Assembly (NCBI RefSeq): GCF_030252185.1
Contig: NZ_CP126970.1
Location: forward strand, 2,728,001 to 2,792,000
DNA: 64,000 nucleotides
Direction of reading: 5' to 3'
DNA from: Corynebacterium suedekumii
Lineage (GTDB): Bacteria > Actinomycetota > Actinomycetes > Mycobacteriales > Mycobacteriaceae
A model generated the notes under the pieces. The model searched no databases and was not told the origin of the DNA. It saw only the letters and a program-made list of their open reading frames with translations. Of the stretch, positions 16,612-27,244 are shown piece after piece. Position 1 is the stretch's first letter. Each line of letters opens with the position of its first letter. A program made the position numbers and the translations under genes.

Positions 16612-18228
16612 TGAATATTCGCTTCACTGGGGTCCACCGGTCGCGTGTCCGGGGGCCGGCAGGCTGAGGACGGGTTCGTAGGCCTCGGGGCCACTCGTGG
16701 TGCGCTCGGGGGCCACCACGCTTACGCTCCTCCCGCCGTGTGTATAGGGCACACGGCGGAAGGAGCAAGCCAATGGTACGAAAGATCAGAGCGAAGCTGA
16801 TACTCCAGCTACGCTCCGAGGGCCTGTCAGGACGCACGATCGCCGCGTCACAGGGTATGTCCCGAAAAAGCATCACCGCTGTGCTGGAAGCAGCCGACAC
16901 CGCGGGTGTGAGCTGGGATGATGTCGCCGAGCGTCCCGAGGACGAGGTCTATGACCTGCTGTTCCCGGGCCGGGGACAGCACCACAGCATCTTCGCCCAG
17001 CCGGACTGGGAGAACGTCCACCGGGAACTCGCCCGGGTCGGCGTGACCCTGAAGCTGCTGCACGGCGAGTACACCGATGAATGCGTCGCCACCGGAGCCC
17101 CGGCGATGGGCTACGACCGGTTCTGCCGGACCTACCAGCGCCACGTCCTGGTCACGGGAGCAGCGTCGCGGGTGGGACACAAGGCCGCCCAGAGCGTCGA
17201 AGTCGACTGGTCCGGGCCGACGATGACACTTCTCGACCCTGTCAGCGGCGCCCCGAGGCCGGTGTACCTGTTCGTCGGGTGCCTGCCCTTCAGCCGCTAC
17301 TCGTTCGTCTACCCCAGCCTGGACATGACGCAGGAGTCCTGGCTGCGGGCCCATGTCGCAATGTTCACCGCCTTCGGCGGATCGGTACCGCGGATCGTGC
17401 CCGACAACCTCAAAACCGGAGTGATCACACATCCCCGCGACGGTGAGATCGTCCTCAACGACGCCTACCGTGAGATGGCCGCACACTACTCGGCCGCCGT
17501 ACTACCGGGCAGGGTGCGCAAAGCGAAGGACAAACCGAGCGTGGAAAATACTGTCTGGCATGTCGCGATGCGGGTCATCGCGCAGCTACGTGACCAGCAG
17601 TTCACGTCGCTTCCGGAGCTGACGGCCGCGGTCACCGACCAGGTCGCGGCCTACAACGCCGAGCCTTTCCAGAAGCGGGACGGCTCCCGGGCCAGTGTCT
17701 TCACCACCGAGGAACACCCCCTGCTGACCGGGCTTCCGCAGGTCGCCTATGAGATCAGCCGGTGGGTCTACGGCCGGAGGGTCGGGCGCAACGGGCACGT
17801 GGTGTGGGAGAAGAATTTCTACTCGGTGCCAGTCACCCATATCGGTACGGGTGTGGATCTGCGGATCACCGACCGGGTGCTGCAGGTCTACTCCGGCCAG
17901 CAAAGGGTGAGCAGCCATGTGCTGCTTCCCGAGGGATCAGCCAATCAGTACCGCACCAACGACGCTGATCTACCCGCCGGGGAGCGCTACCAGCCGTGGG
18001 ACGCCCCGCGCGTGCGGGAGTGGGCAGGCCGGGTGGGTCCGTCCGCGACGGTGGTGGTCAACCGGATCTTCGAATCGGTGGCCGTCGACGAGCAGGGCCT
18101 GAATGCCGCCCTGGCGGTGTTGCGGTTGACGCGGCGGTATTCCGCCGAGCGGGTCGAGGACGCCTGCAGGCTGGCGCTGGCCGGGCATGTCGGGCCCGAC
18201 CCCCGGAAAGTAGACACGGGGGATGTGA

Positions 18229-19125
18229 TCAGGAAGCAGATCTCAGCGTAACAGGACATTGCTCCTCAAACACTGCTGGAGCGAGATACCCGCACCAGGA
18301 ATGCCGACGCGTGGTGTTGTAGCGGGTACACCAGCGGAAAACAACTCGCCGGCACTGCAACTGATTGGCAAACGTCTTTGCGTCCTGGAGGACCTCACGC
18401 TTCAACGCGGCGTTGAAGGACTCCGCCAGGGCGTTATCAGCGCTGCTGCCGATCGCGCCCATCGACTGCCGGATCCCCAGCTGCGTACACGTGTCCTGGA
18501 ACGCATGGGAAGTGTAGACACTGCCATGGTCCGAGTGAAAAATTGCGTCGTCGAGACTTCCGCGCTGGCCCTTGGCCATCACCAGGGCGTCCTGGACCAG
18601 GGAAGAACGCATGTGATCGGCAATCGCGAAGCCGACCAGCCGGCGGGAGAAACAGTCGATGACCGTGGCCAGGTACATATTCGACCCGTCCGCGATCGGC
18701 AGGTACGTGATATCGCCGACGTAGACCTGGTTCGGTGCCGGGGCGGTGAACCTCCGGCCGACGAGATCCGGAAACACCGGCTTCCTCCCATCCGAGACAG
18801 TCGTGGTGACCTTGCGTTTCTTGGAGTAGCCAACCAGTTGCAACGAGCGCATGATCCGGGCGACTTTCTTGTGATTGACCGGACTGCCGGGCGAGTCGTC
18901 GTTGAGTTGCGCCGTGATGCGTTTGGAGCCGTAGCAGCCGCGTTCTGCGGCGAACACGGCCTTGACCCGTGCGCCGAGGATCGCGTCGCTGAGCAGGCGT
19001 TGTGTCCTGGCGGAGGAGGTGTTTCTCCATTTGTAATACGAGGACCGGTTGAGTTTCAGAACCTCACATAACCGCTTGACCGAATGGCTGTTCTTGGCGT
19101 CGTCAACGAACTGGAAGCGGATCAC
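18229..19125 (-). CDS. IS3 transposase OrfB (rve integrase), copy A
   Basis: 298 residues with a DDE integrase core: first Asp in VYVGDITYLP, second in AIFHSDHGSVY, Glu in NALAESFNAALKRE. An HTH_21-like region lies at residues 40-90. It overlaps orfA by 4 nt, so OrfAB may form by programmed -1 frameshifting as usual in the family, or OrfB may be translated by coupling. No inactivating change is visible, so this copy may be active. Confidence 0.92.
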   Translation of the reverse strand: MIRFQFVDDAKNSHSVKRLCEVLKLNRSSYYKWRNTSSARTQRLLSDAILGARVKAVFAAERGCYGSKRITAQLNDDSPGSPVNHKKVARIMRSLQLVGYSKKRKVTTTVSDGRKPVFPDLVGRRFTAPAPNQVYVGDITYLPIADGSNMYLATVIDCFSRRLVGFAIADHMRSSLVQDALVMAKGQRGSLDDAIFHSDHGSVYTSHAFQDTCTQLGIRQSMGAIGSSADNALAESFNAALKREVLQDAKTFANQLQCRRVVFRWCTRYNTTRRHSWCGYLAPAVFEEQCPVTLRSAS

Positions 19126-19433
19126 CAGGTCGTCTCTTCCGCAAAATATTTCGCGGCCTTGCGCAGGATGTCGCGCTCTTCCTTCAGTCGGGCGTTTTCC
19201 CGTTCCAGCTGGCGGATACGTTCGGCATCGGTCACCGATGTCGGGGTCTGCGAGGCGGCCTCGGTGCTGGTGGTGGTGCGGGCGCCGGTGCCGTATTTGC
19301 GGACCCAGATCTGGAGGGTGTTGCGGTTGACGCCGAGTTCGGTGGCGAGGGCGTTGATCGATACGCCGGGGGAATTCTCGTAGAGGGCGACCGCGTCGTG
19401 GCGGAATTCCTCGGTGTAGGTCTTGCTGGGCAT
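19122..19433 (-). CDS. IS3 OrfA (HTH), copy A
   Basis: 103 residues: an N-terminal helix-turn-helix (EEFRHDAVALYENSPGVSI...LGVNRNTLQIWVRKYG), a Thr/Ser-rich linker, and a C-terminal leucine-zipper-like helix (RIRQLERENARLKEERDILR). It binds the element ends. The linker differs strongly from copy B although flanking DNA is almost identical. Confidence 0.9.
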   Translation of the reverse strand: MPSKTYTEEFRHDAVALYENSPGVSINALATELGVNRNTLQIWVRKYGTGARTTTSTEAASQTPTSVTDAERIRQLERENARLKEERDILRKAAKYFAEETTW

Positions 19434-19647
19434 GGTGGCAGGTTACCTTTCTTCCCCGGCAGAAAGCCGGGTTGTCGGGTGTCTACCAAACAGGGGTCAG
19501 GTCCGTCCGGTCCCCGCGGTACGTGCACCTGCACCCGATCCTGGCCACCGGACAGGATCAGGCCGCCCGGCAGCGTCCACCCCGGGAGGAACCGGTGGAG
19601 GAAGGCGGATTTGTCCGCGGCGCCGACTACTACGCAGGAGACGTGAA

Positions 19648-20394
19648 ATGAGCGGCATCGACATGGAAACCAAACGCAAACTCCGCGACATGGGCGCGAC
19701 CGCCCTGCTGGAGGCCATCGACGCCGAAGACGAGAACCTCGTCCTGGGGATGGGATTCGAGGAGCGGCTGCGACTGATCGTCGATGAGGCGTATGCCACC
19801 TTCACCCACGGCAAGGTCGACGGGCTGATCCGCCGGGCCGGCCTGCGCTATCCGGCTGCTGATCTGCGTCGGATCGACCTGGTCGAGCAACGAGGACTGA
19901 ATCGCAACCTGCTGGCTACCTTGGCGACCTGCGGGTTCATCGAACGCCACCAGAATGTCGTGTTCCAGGGCTTCACCGGGTCGGGGAAGTCCTACCTGGG
20001 GTGCGCGCTGGCGAAGCAGGCCTGCCAGCACCGGTATCGGGCGCACTACATCCGGATGCCGGATCTGGAGGAAGCCTGGGCCACCGCACGCGACAAACCC
20101 CAGGGAGCGACGAAGTTCCTCAAGAAGTACGCCGCGTTCACTGTCCTCGTGATCGACGAGTGGCTGCTGGATCATCCGGATGAGGCCATACGCAGCATGC
20201 TGCTGGAACTGCTCGAGCGTCGCTACGACTCCGCATCGACGGTGTTCTGCACCCAATACGCCAAGAAGGACTGGCATCAAAGGCTCGGATCCGGGGTGCA
20301 CGCCGATGCGATCATGGACCGGATCGTGCACAACACCATCTGGGTCGACACCGGCACCCACAACATGCGGGAGCACGTCACGATGAACCAGTAG
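19648..20394 (+). CDS. istB: IS21 helper ATPase IstB
   Basis: 248 residues, an AAA+ ATPase of the IstB/DnaC type with Walker A GFTGSGKSYLG, Walker B-type VLVIDEW, and an Arg-rich C-terminal region. It loads IstA on target DNA. Its ATG overlaps the istA TGA (ATGA), so loss of full istA translation through the IS3 insertion probably also reduces istB expression. The reading frame itself is intact. Confidence 0.92.
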   Translation: MSGIDMETKRKLRDMGATALLEAIDAEDENLVLGMGFEERLRLIVDEAYATFTHGKVDGLIRRAGLRYPAADLRRIDLVEQRGLNRNLLATLATCGFIERHQNVVFQGFTGSGKSYLGCALAKQACQHRYRAHYIRMPDLEEAWATARDKPQGATKFLKKYAAFTVLVIDEWLLDHPDEAIRSMLLELLERRYDSASTVFCTQYAKKDWHQRLGSGVHADAIMDRIVHNTIWVDTGTHNMREHVTMNQ

Positions 20395-20507
20395 GAAACA
20401 CCCAGCGTCGGCCGGTGGCCCCCATCCCTACGGTCACCGGCCCCCGCAGGCAATACCGCTGGCCCCCAACCGCATGATCGGGTGGCCTTCGCAACTGCGA
20501 ATACTCA

Positions 20508-20596
20508 GTAGTTCGTCCTGGTCAACAGCGTGCGACGGTACTTATACAGCGGATCATCTTTGCGTCCGCGGCGTCCGGTAGTCTCCCGTTGCAGCC
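20508..20596 (-). mobile_element. ISL3-family remnant A, internal 89-bp piece
   Basis: Matches, in reverse complement, positions 28154-28242 of ISL3 copy B with scattered substitutions (for example GTAGTTCGTCCTGGTCAACA). Bounded by IS21 element 1 on the left and IS21 element 2 on the right. Confidence 0.85.
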
Positions 20597-20690
20597 TGTT
20601 TGGGACGTGCTTCCAGTAGCAGCGTTCTGACGATCCGATAGCACCCGGATGAGCACCGGATAGCGGTGCTTGGTCCGGGTGCCGGCGGGG

Positions 20691-21447
20691 CTATTGCGCG
20701 TCGGCGAGGTGCCGGCGCATGTTCGGCCCGTCGAGTGCGACGATCTCGGCGCCTACCACGATCCGGTTGAGGATCGATTCGGCGATCACCGCGTCATGCA
20801 GGGATTTGTACCAGTCCTGCGGCTCGAACTGGGAGGTGACCAGGGTCGAGCCACGGCCGTCCCGGGCCGCGAGGATGTTGAGCAGCTCCGCGGCGGTGTG
20901 CTGGTTGATGGGCGTGGTCAGGAAGTCATCGATGACCAGCAGGTCGCAGTTGTGCAGGTCGGTGAGGAAGTCCAGCCGTTTCTGCGACGCGGGGTCCATG
21001 ACCGCGAGCTGGTTGGCCAGATCATCGAGTCTGAAGAACCGGGCGGTGTAGAACTTCCGGCAGGCGGCGTTGAGCAGCGCCAACGCGAGGTAGGTCTTGC
21101 CGACACTGGATTTCCCCAGGATGACCAGGTTGTGGGTCTGATCGATCCATTGACAGCTGGACAGCCGTGCGATTAGCTCACGACCCACGGTTGCGGTCGG
21201 GAAGGTAGCGGATTTCTTCTACGCAGGCATCAGGGTTTGGCGATCTGGATGCCTTGAGTAGTTTCTGGGTCCGACGTTGCTCCCTGGCCGTGATCTCCTT
21301 ATCCAGGGCGTGGAAGATCTTCTGCGAGAACGTCCACTCATCGCAGGCGGGGTCGTTGGCCAGGTCGATGACGGTTTTCCCGAAGGCGGTCATCCGCAGC
21401 TGGGTGAACAACGTCATGTCGGCGTCGGTGAGGTGTCGATCCATCAC
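20691..21447 (-). pseudogene. istB: IS21 element 2 IstB, frameshifted
   Basis: The N-terminal part (21447 to 21178) ends ACVEEIRYLPDRNRGS and the C-terminal part (from about 21185 to 20691) continues with GRELIARLSSCQWID in another frame. A single extra G in the GGG near 21183-21185 explains the break. The second part keeps Walker A GKSSVGKTYLA and Walker B LLVIDD. A sequencing error in the G-run is the simple alternative, but the truncated istA shows that the element is dead anyway. Confidence 0.82.
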
Positions 21448-22720
21448 ACCTGACCTCCTTCATCGTGGGCAGGATCCGTCTTTCCCAGTAGAGCGTCGAG
21501 GCTGAAGTGCTCAGGGCCGGCCAGGTGCGCACCGCGGGTGTCCCGTGAGCCCGGGGCCGGGTCGATGCGTGGGGCCGGCGGCGGCGGAGCATCTGTGGTG
21601 GTGGGCCGGGCGTGGACCTGGGCCCGCAAGGCCGCCAGGCGTTGCTTGACCGCGGTGTAGCTGACCGCCCGCGGGGAATCAGCGTCAACCAGTTGCCGGC
21701 AGGCCTGTTCCAGCAGTGCCTTGTTGTCGCCCTTGCCCAGGGCGAGGATGTTCAGGCAGGTGCGATACCCCTGGGCTTCGATCGGGCGGGCATCGAGCAC
21801 GCTGGTGATCGCGGCGACGGTGTGGGGACCGACCTTGTGGGCCTGACGCAGGAAATACGCCCTGGACCACAGGTCCGAGGACTGCTGATGCTGATCGGGG
21901 ACATGATCGGGGTCGGTGACGTAGACATGCTGGCGCGGGGAGACGGTATGGGTGGCGATGATGTCCCCGTCGCACATGACCGTCAGGCGGTCGCCGGTGA
22001 TCTTCACATCAACGTGGCGTCCGGCGAAGGTGTGGGGCACCGAGTACTTCACCGTGGCGATTTCGATGTGGTAATCACGGTTGACCTTGGATTTCCGCCA
22101 GGTCACCGGCTGCCAGCGGGACTCCGGCAGCCCAAGCAGTTCCGGCCGCTCATACTCATCGAACAGATCCTTGCGGCTGATCTGCTGTCCGCGGAACGGT
22201 GTTCTGGTGTTGATCGCGGTGACCTGGTCGGCCACAGCAGTATTGAGGTCATCCAGGCTGGCGAATCGCTGGCCCGCGAGCCGGCCGATCACCCAGTTGG
22301 TCACGACCTTGACCCCGGCTTCGACATTGCCTTTGTCCTGTGGTTTTACGGGACGGGTCGGTACCGCAGCGGTGCGGTGGTGCTCGAGGAAATCCCGGTA
22401 GGCGCGGTTGACGTCCCGGGCCCGGTCCCCACGAGCGATCTGGTTGGATGCGGTGGAGGCGTTGTCCGGGATGACGACCTGCGGGATACCGCCGAAGAAC
22501 TCGAAGGCCTGCTGGTGGGCGTCCAACCAGTTCGGGGACTTCTCATCGAGATAACCGCGGGCGAAGACCATCCCGGAGTACGGCAACGAGGCCACGAACA
22601 CCGACACCTTGGTCTTGCGCCCGGTGATGGGGTCAAAGACGGCCATCTTCGTGCCCGCCCAGTCGACCTGCATCGTGTGACCGGGAACGTGGGTACGATA
22701 CGGGAAAGAACTAGCCCGGC
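21444..22720 (-). pseudogene. istA: IS21 element 2 IstA, 5' truncated
   Basis: About 415 residues from HVPGHTMQVDWAGTKM onward, including the rve core (VVIPDNAST, KGNVEAGVK) and the C-terminal DNA-binding region to DPAHDEGGQV. The N-terminal helix-turn-helix and about 100 residues are missing; sequence upstream of 22720 no longer resembles IstA. It overlaps istB by 4 nt. Confidence 0.82.
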
Positions 22721-22735
22721 TTGAGGAACTCTCAC

Positions 22736-23111
22736 CTACCGCTTCTCTAGAAAGCTTCTGGAGCGATTTTTCTTGAGCCTATCTATTAGCACCAGAATTT
22801 ATCTAGAGCATCTAATTTCCAAAAAATATCTATTCCCCTGTTTATAAGTTGTGTCACGTCCTAGCGGTCACTATCTGATCCATCCCTAGGATCAAAAAGT
22901 TTTCCGAGGGCTAGATCTCGGTCTGTTAGCCTGATGCTTTCTAAAAAACGCGTGGCAATTATGCGCCGGAGAGTCTGACGTCCTGAAAGAGAGTGGAGAT
23001 GCACCGCACCGCAGGGGAAGAACCCGAACTCGTAATGCTTTTCCCAACTGCTACTAGGTGTGTCCTTGATTCCCGTCACAGTGCAATCTGGGTGGGCGGG
23101 GTGATGCCACG
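22736..23111. other. AT-rich region upstream of the flippase gene
   Basis: 376 bp, distinctly AT-richer than both neighbours. I find no complete gene. A short open stretch ends LDSRHSAIWVGGVMPR with its TGA overlapping the flippase ATG (ATGA at 23112), so it may be the tail of a lost upstream glycan gene; a TAA in frame near 23030 shows that it is broken. The rest may hold a promoter but no element is clear. Confidence 0.4.
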
Positions 23112-24082
23112 ATGAGGTCATTGGGTCTCGCCACGGTCTTCGCGGGGCTGGCAGGCTTCGTGATCCTGTACGTGGCCACCTGGGCACTGGAGGTGGAACA
23201 GGCCGACGAATTTCAGGCTTACTGGGGACTATTCTTCGCCGCCACCGGGTTGCTCGACGGGCTCATGCAAGAAACCGCTCGAGGCGTGTCTTCTACCAAG
23301 GGAACGGGGCGTATTCAGGGTGGGCGTCCCTGGCTGCTGGGAATCTGGGTGGGTGGGGCCACCCTGGTTATAGCGGCAGGTATCGGACTGCTCTGGATGC
23401 CGACATTAATGAGCCATTCAGGGGATGGGGGGATAGCTACTGCCTTTTTCGCCTTTGGCCTGATGAGCTATGCTTTCCAGGCTGTTCTCTCCGGTGTCTT
23501 GTCAGGTTTGAAGATGTGGCGGCAGTACTCTTGGTTGATAGCCCTAGACTCAGGAATTCGCCTCCTCCTAGCCCTCGTGGCATGGCAACTGGGATGGGGA
23601 ATGCCCGCTTTTCTCCTGATTACCATCATCGGCGCACTGAGCTGGCTGGTTATCCTGGGCATGTCCCCGCAGGTGCGTGCACGGCTGCATGCTCCGGTCG
23701 ATGTGTCTCCAGGCGTGCTGGCTCGACGGGCGGGATCTGCGATGCTAGCCACCGGGGCCTCGGCCGTGTTGATCACCGGCTTCCCCGCGTTCGTGAAGCT
23801 TGCGCCCGGGCCGGATATCAGCACCACGGTGACTGTCGCCGGCATCATTAACGCCGTGATGCTCACCCGGGCACCAATCCTCGTTCCCTTACAGCGCTTC
23901 CAATCCGCTCTCATCGTTCGTTTCGTGGATAACCGGGAGCACATCCTCGGAGCGCTGGCCCGGCCGATTCTTGCGGTGCTGGGACTGGGTCTGGCCGGTG
24001 GGGCAGCAGCATGGCTGATGGGGGGTCTGCTGCACGATCAGGTGACAACCGAGCAGCCTAATCAGATGGTTGGGCTGGAAGG

Positions 24083-24385
24083 ATGTACACCGTGACCAAG
24101 CCCTATCCCAAAGAGTTCCGCGATGACGTTGTCCGTGTCGCACGGAATCGTGAGCCCGGTGTCGAGCTCTCCCAGATCGCCAAGGACTTCGGGGTCCACT
24201 TCACTACCCTGTACTCGTGGCTGAAGAAGGCTGACCTCGAGGACGGTGAAGTGTTGGGCTCGACTCAGGTTCAGTCGGCTGAACTGCGCGACGCCAGGAA
24301 GAGGATCCGTCTCTTGGAGCAGGAGAACGAGGTCCTCCGCCGTGCCGCGGCGTATCTCTCGCAGGCCAATCTGCCGGGAAAATGA
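24083..24385 (+). CDS. IS3 element 3 OrfA
   Basis: 100 residues with a helix-turn-helix (PKEFRDDVVRVAR...IAKDFGVHFTTLYSWLKK) and a C-terminal zipper-like helix (RIRLLEQENEVLRRAAAYL). Its TGA overlaps the ATG of orfB in AAAATGA, a typical frameshift or coupling arrangement. Confidence 0.9.
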   Translation: MYTVTKPYPKEFRDDVVRVARNREPGVELSQIAKDFGVHFTTLYSWLKKADLEDGEVLGSTQVQSAELRDARKRIRLLEQENEVLRRAAAYLSQANLPGK

Positions 24386-25284
24386 TGTACCCGCTCGTTC
24401 GTGAGTTGGCCGTGGACGGTGTCCCCGTCACGGTGACGTGTCGGGTGCTCAATCTTGCTCGCCAGCCCTACTACCGGTGGCTGGCGGACCCGATCACCGA
24501 TGCAGAGCTGAATGAGGCTTACCGTGCCAATGCCTTGTTCGACGCCCACCGGGATGATCCCGAGTTCGGCTACCGCTATTTGGTGGATGAGGCCCGCGAT
24601 CTCGGTCAACCGATGGCAGCGCGCACTGCGTGGCGGATCTGCTCAGACAACCGCTGGTGGTCGGTGTTCGGGAAGAAACGCGGCAAGAACGGTAAGAAGC
24701 CCGGCCCACCGGTCCACGATGACCTCTGCGCCGTCACCGATGAGGAGGGCAGAACCCGGCACGAGTTCAAGGCCGATGGCGCGAACGAATTGTGGATCGG
24801 CGATATCACCGAGCACTGGACCAATGAGGGCAAGCTCTACCTCTGTGCGTTCAAGGATGTCTACTCCAACCGGATCGTGGGGTACTCGATCGATTCGCGG
24901 ATGAAGTCCCGCCTAGCCGTGGCTGCCCTCAACAACGCGGTCGCCCGCCGCGGCGACGTGGCCGGCTGCGTGGTCCACACCGACCGCGGGTCTCAGTTCC
25001 GTAGCCGGAAATTCGTGCGCGCTCTGGGCATTCACGACATGACCGGATCCATGGGCCGCGTCGGTGCGTGCGGGGACAACGCAGCCATGGAGAGCTTCTT
25101 CGCACTCCTGCAGAAGAACGTCCTCGACCGCCGCGCATGGGCCAGCCGAGAAGAGCTCCGGATCGCCATCGTTACCTGGATCGAGAGGACCTACCACCGA
25201 CGCCGCAGACAGGACCGCCTAGGCCGCTTGACCCCGATCGAGTTCGAGACAATCATGACCACACCAGCCGATCAGGCTGCGTGA
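24382..25284 (+). CDS. IS3 element 3 OrfB transposase
   Basis: 300 residues with HTH_21-like and rve domains: catalytic Asp in LWIGDITEHW, Asp in VVHTDRGSQF, Glu in NAAMESFFALLQ. No disabling change is seen, so the element looks transposition-competent. It ends 33 nt before the right terminal repeat. Confidence 0.92.
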   Translation: MMYPLVRELAVDGVPVTVTCRVLNLARQPYYRWLADPITDAELNEAYRANALFDAHRDDPEFGYRYLVDEARDLGQPMAARTAWRICSDNRWWSVFGKKRGKNGKKPGPPVHDDLCAVTDEEGRTRHEFKADGANELWIGDITEHWTNEGKLYLCAFKDVYSNRIVGYSIDSRMKSRLAVAALNNAVARRGDVAGCVVHTDRGSQFRSRKFVRALGIHDMTGSMGRVGACGDNAAMESFFALLQKNVLDRRAWASREELRIAIVTWIERTYHRRRRQDRLGRLTPIEFETIMTTPADQAA

Positions 25285-25668
25285 CTAACCACTGTCACCT
25301 GATCGTGCAGCAGACCCGGGCCGTGGATTTTGGCCACCTTCTTCAAGCCAGGTTATGAAGTCCCCGGTGTCATCCTCGCGGCGCTAACCTTCGCCTCCGC
25401 GTGCACTGGTTGCCTGATGATTACTGGGACCGCCACCTTGGCCCTTGAGCAGCATCGTTGGTATGTCCTCGGATGGGTGGCAGCCTCGGTAATGGCTTTT
25501 ACGGCGCTGTGGGTGTTGCCGTTTCCGTTGGAGATCCGGGTGGGCCTGTCGCTGATCGCCGGGCCGGTAGTCGGTGGGCTGCTGCATGCGATGGTGCTGA
25601 GCACGATCTCCCGAACCAAGCGCCTGCACTACCCTCGAACACCTGCCACTCACCACTCTGAGGTGTAG

Positions 25669-25883
25669 AAGAGATACCTAATACCTTGAAACCTTATTAG
25701 TAATGAGGATCAATCCTTACCCCCGTTTTTAAAGATCCTTGGCTTCAGCGGGTCCCGGGCAAGTGCATTGATAATGTCCGCCTCAAAAGAAGATCTGCTG
25801 TAGGCAACAGCATTTCTCCCTACAAACAAGGGGCGCTACGAAAAATAAGAGAATAAATTTGAGGGACAGACGCAGAATAAACT
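25669..25883. other. Spacer between flippase remnant and ISL3 copy B
   Basis: 215 bp, AT-rich. No gene, terminator or IS end recognised. Confidence 0.4.
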
Positions 25884-26346
25884 GGCTCTTCGCGTTTCGG
25901 AGTGCGTAGGTGAGTCCAGGGTGGGGTTCGGGGTGGCACAACATGTAGGGGTCCTGGCCGGTACAAGATGAGAGTTACGACGCTTCCATCCAACCGAACC
26001 AGGACCCTACTGTGCAGCCTACTACTGGCAACCTCGTGGCCGATACCATCTGCCGTACCGCGGAAATCGGCCTGACGATCACCGGTGCCGCCGACGCCGG
26101 AAACATCACCGTCATTGACGCCACACCGGTGGCCGTGAGCAACGCCTGTCCTGAATGTTCCCGACCCGGGAAGCTTCGCGACCACGTCCTTCGCCGTCTC
26201 GTCGATCTGCCGGTGGTCGGGTTCCCGACCCGTCTGCACGTCCGCGTGCCCCGCTTCACCTGTACGAATGCCTTCTGTGGCAGGAAGATCTTCCAGGCCA
26301 CACTCAGCTGGGGCCCGACCCCGGAAAGTAGACACGGGGGATGTGA

Positions 26347-27244
26347 TCAGGAAGCAGATCTCAGCGTAACAGGACATTGCTCTTCAAACACTGCTGGAGC
26401 GAGATACCCGCACCAGGAATGCCGACGCGTGGTGTTGTAGCGGGTACACCAGCGGAAAACATCTCGCCGGCACTGCAACTGATTGGCAAACGTCTTCGCG
26501 TCCTGGAGGACCTCACGCTTCAACGCGGCGTTGAAGGACTCCGCCAGGGCATTATCAGCGCTGCTGCCGATCGCGCCCATCGACTGCCGGATCCCCAGCG
26601 TTCTGCACGTCTCCTGGAACGCATGGGAAGTGTAGACACTGCCATGGTCCGAGTGAAAAATTGCGTCGTCGAGACTTCCGCGCTGACCCTTGGCCATCAC
26701 CAGGGCGTCCTGGACCAGGGAAGTACGCATGTGATCGGCGATCGCGAAGCCGGCCAGCCGGCGGGAGAAACAGTCGATGACGGTGGCGAGGTACATATTC
26801 GACCCGTCCGCGATCGGCAGGTACGTGATATCGCCGACGTAGACCTGGTTTGGTGCCGGGGCGGTGAATTTCCTCCCCCACCAGGTCCGGAAACACCGGC
26901 TTCCTCCCATCCGAGACAGTCGTGGTGACCTTGCGCTTCTTCGAGTAGCCAACCAGCTGCAACGAGCGCATGATCCGGGCGACTTTCTTGTGATTGACCG
27001 GGCTGCCGGGCGAGTCGTCGTTGAGTTGCGCCGTGATGCGTTTGGAGCCGTAGCAGCCGCGTTCTGCGGCGAACACGGCCTTGACCCGTGCGCCGAGGAT
27101 CGCGTCGCTGAGCAGGCGTTGTGTCCTGGCGGAGGAGGTGTTTCTCCATTTGTAGTACGAGGACCGGTTGAGTTTCAGAACCTCACATAACCGCTTGACC
27201 GAATGGCTGTTCTTGGCGTCGTCAACGAACTGGAAGCGGATCAC
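26347..27244 (-). pseudogene. IS3 OrfB, copy B, frameshifted
   Basis: Nearly identical to copy A OrfB, but one extra base in the stretch TTTCCTCCCCCACC (26868-26882) shifts the frame after FPDLVG. The DDE residues of the second half lie in the other frame. The C-run is also a plausible place for a sequencing error. Confidence 0.85.

Larger units (their letters stand above)
18192..19504 (-). mobile_element. IS3-family element, copy A (1313 bp)
   Basis: Imperfect terminal inverted repeats of about 25 bp: left GGGCCCGACCCCC...GTAGACAC, right end reading GGACCTGACCCC...GTAGACAC on the other strand. It is flanked by a 3-bp target duplication GTC (18189-18191 and 19505-19507). It carries orfA and orfB on the minus strand. 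Copy B at 26311 is nearly identical except in the middle of orfA. Confidence 0.93.
16773..19651 (+). pseudogene. istA: IS21 transposase IstA, split by IS3 copy A
   Basis: The frame from ATG 16773 (AAGGAG upstream) encodes an N-terminal helix-turn-helix and a DDE core (SVEVDWSGP, RIVPDNLKTG, KPSVENTVWH). It runs into the IS3 element at 18192 after LALAGHV. Removing 18192-19504 plus one GTC copy rejoins the frame to HVRSPRYVHLHPILATG and on to a TGA at 19649-19651 overlapping the istB ATG. The gene was intact before the IS3 insertion. Its truncated product ends in IS3-derived sequence at 18251. Confidence 0.9.
16612..20507 (+). mobile_element. IS21-family element 1, interrupted by an IS3 element
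   Basis: The ends TGAATATTCGC (16612) and GCGAATACTCA (20507) are near-matching inverted repeats, with further sub-terminal repeats containing GGGGGCC. Inside are istA (split by IS3 copy A) and istB in the usual overlapping order. The element lies inside an older ISL3 copy: both flanks are ISL3 sequence, but 171 bp of that ISL3 is missing between them, so no clean target duplication is seen. Confidence 0.88.
20597..22735 (-). mobile_element. IS21-family element 2, truncated and degenerate
   Basis: A second, unrelated IS21 element on the minus strand. Its right-hand (istB-side) end starts TGTTTGGGACG at 20597 inside the ISL3 remnant. The istA-side end is lost: coding similarity stops near 22710-22735, before the N-terminal helix-turn-helix. 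The left boundary given is approximate. Confidence 0.75.
24023..25317 (+). mobile_element. IS3-family element 3 (about 1.3 kb)
   Basis: Perfect terminal inverted repeats GGGTCTGCTGCACGATCAGG (continuing TGAC) at both ends. Target duplication GGG; the exact left base is ambiguous within a run of six G (24020-24025), and taking 24024 restores the flippase frame. It contains orfA and orfB on the plus strand, both intact. It is a different IS3 lineage from copies A and B. Confidence 0.92.
23112..25668 (+). pseudogene. Polysaccharide flippase-like membrane protein (Wzx/MATE type), split by an IS3 element
   Basis: The first part (23112-24023) encodes about ten hydrophobic segments and a start typical of oligosaccharide flippases (QAYWGLFFAATGLLDGLMQE). 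The remainder (25321-25668) adds the last helices after WILATFFKPGYEVPG. Removing the IS3 element and one GGG copy restores one frame of about 418 residues. The protein would translocate lipid-linked glycan. The locus also has an ABC exporter, so this flippase probably belonged to a different polymer or to decoration of the same one. The insertion leaves a truncated protein ending in GGLLHDQ plus IS-derived residues. Confidence 0.88.

Noticed and set aside
22861..23187. A 108-codon minus-strand frame upstream of the flippase
   Set aside because: Antisense to the flippase start, no family resemblance and no ribosome-binding site.
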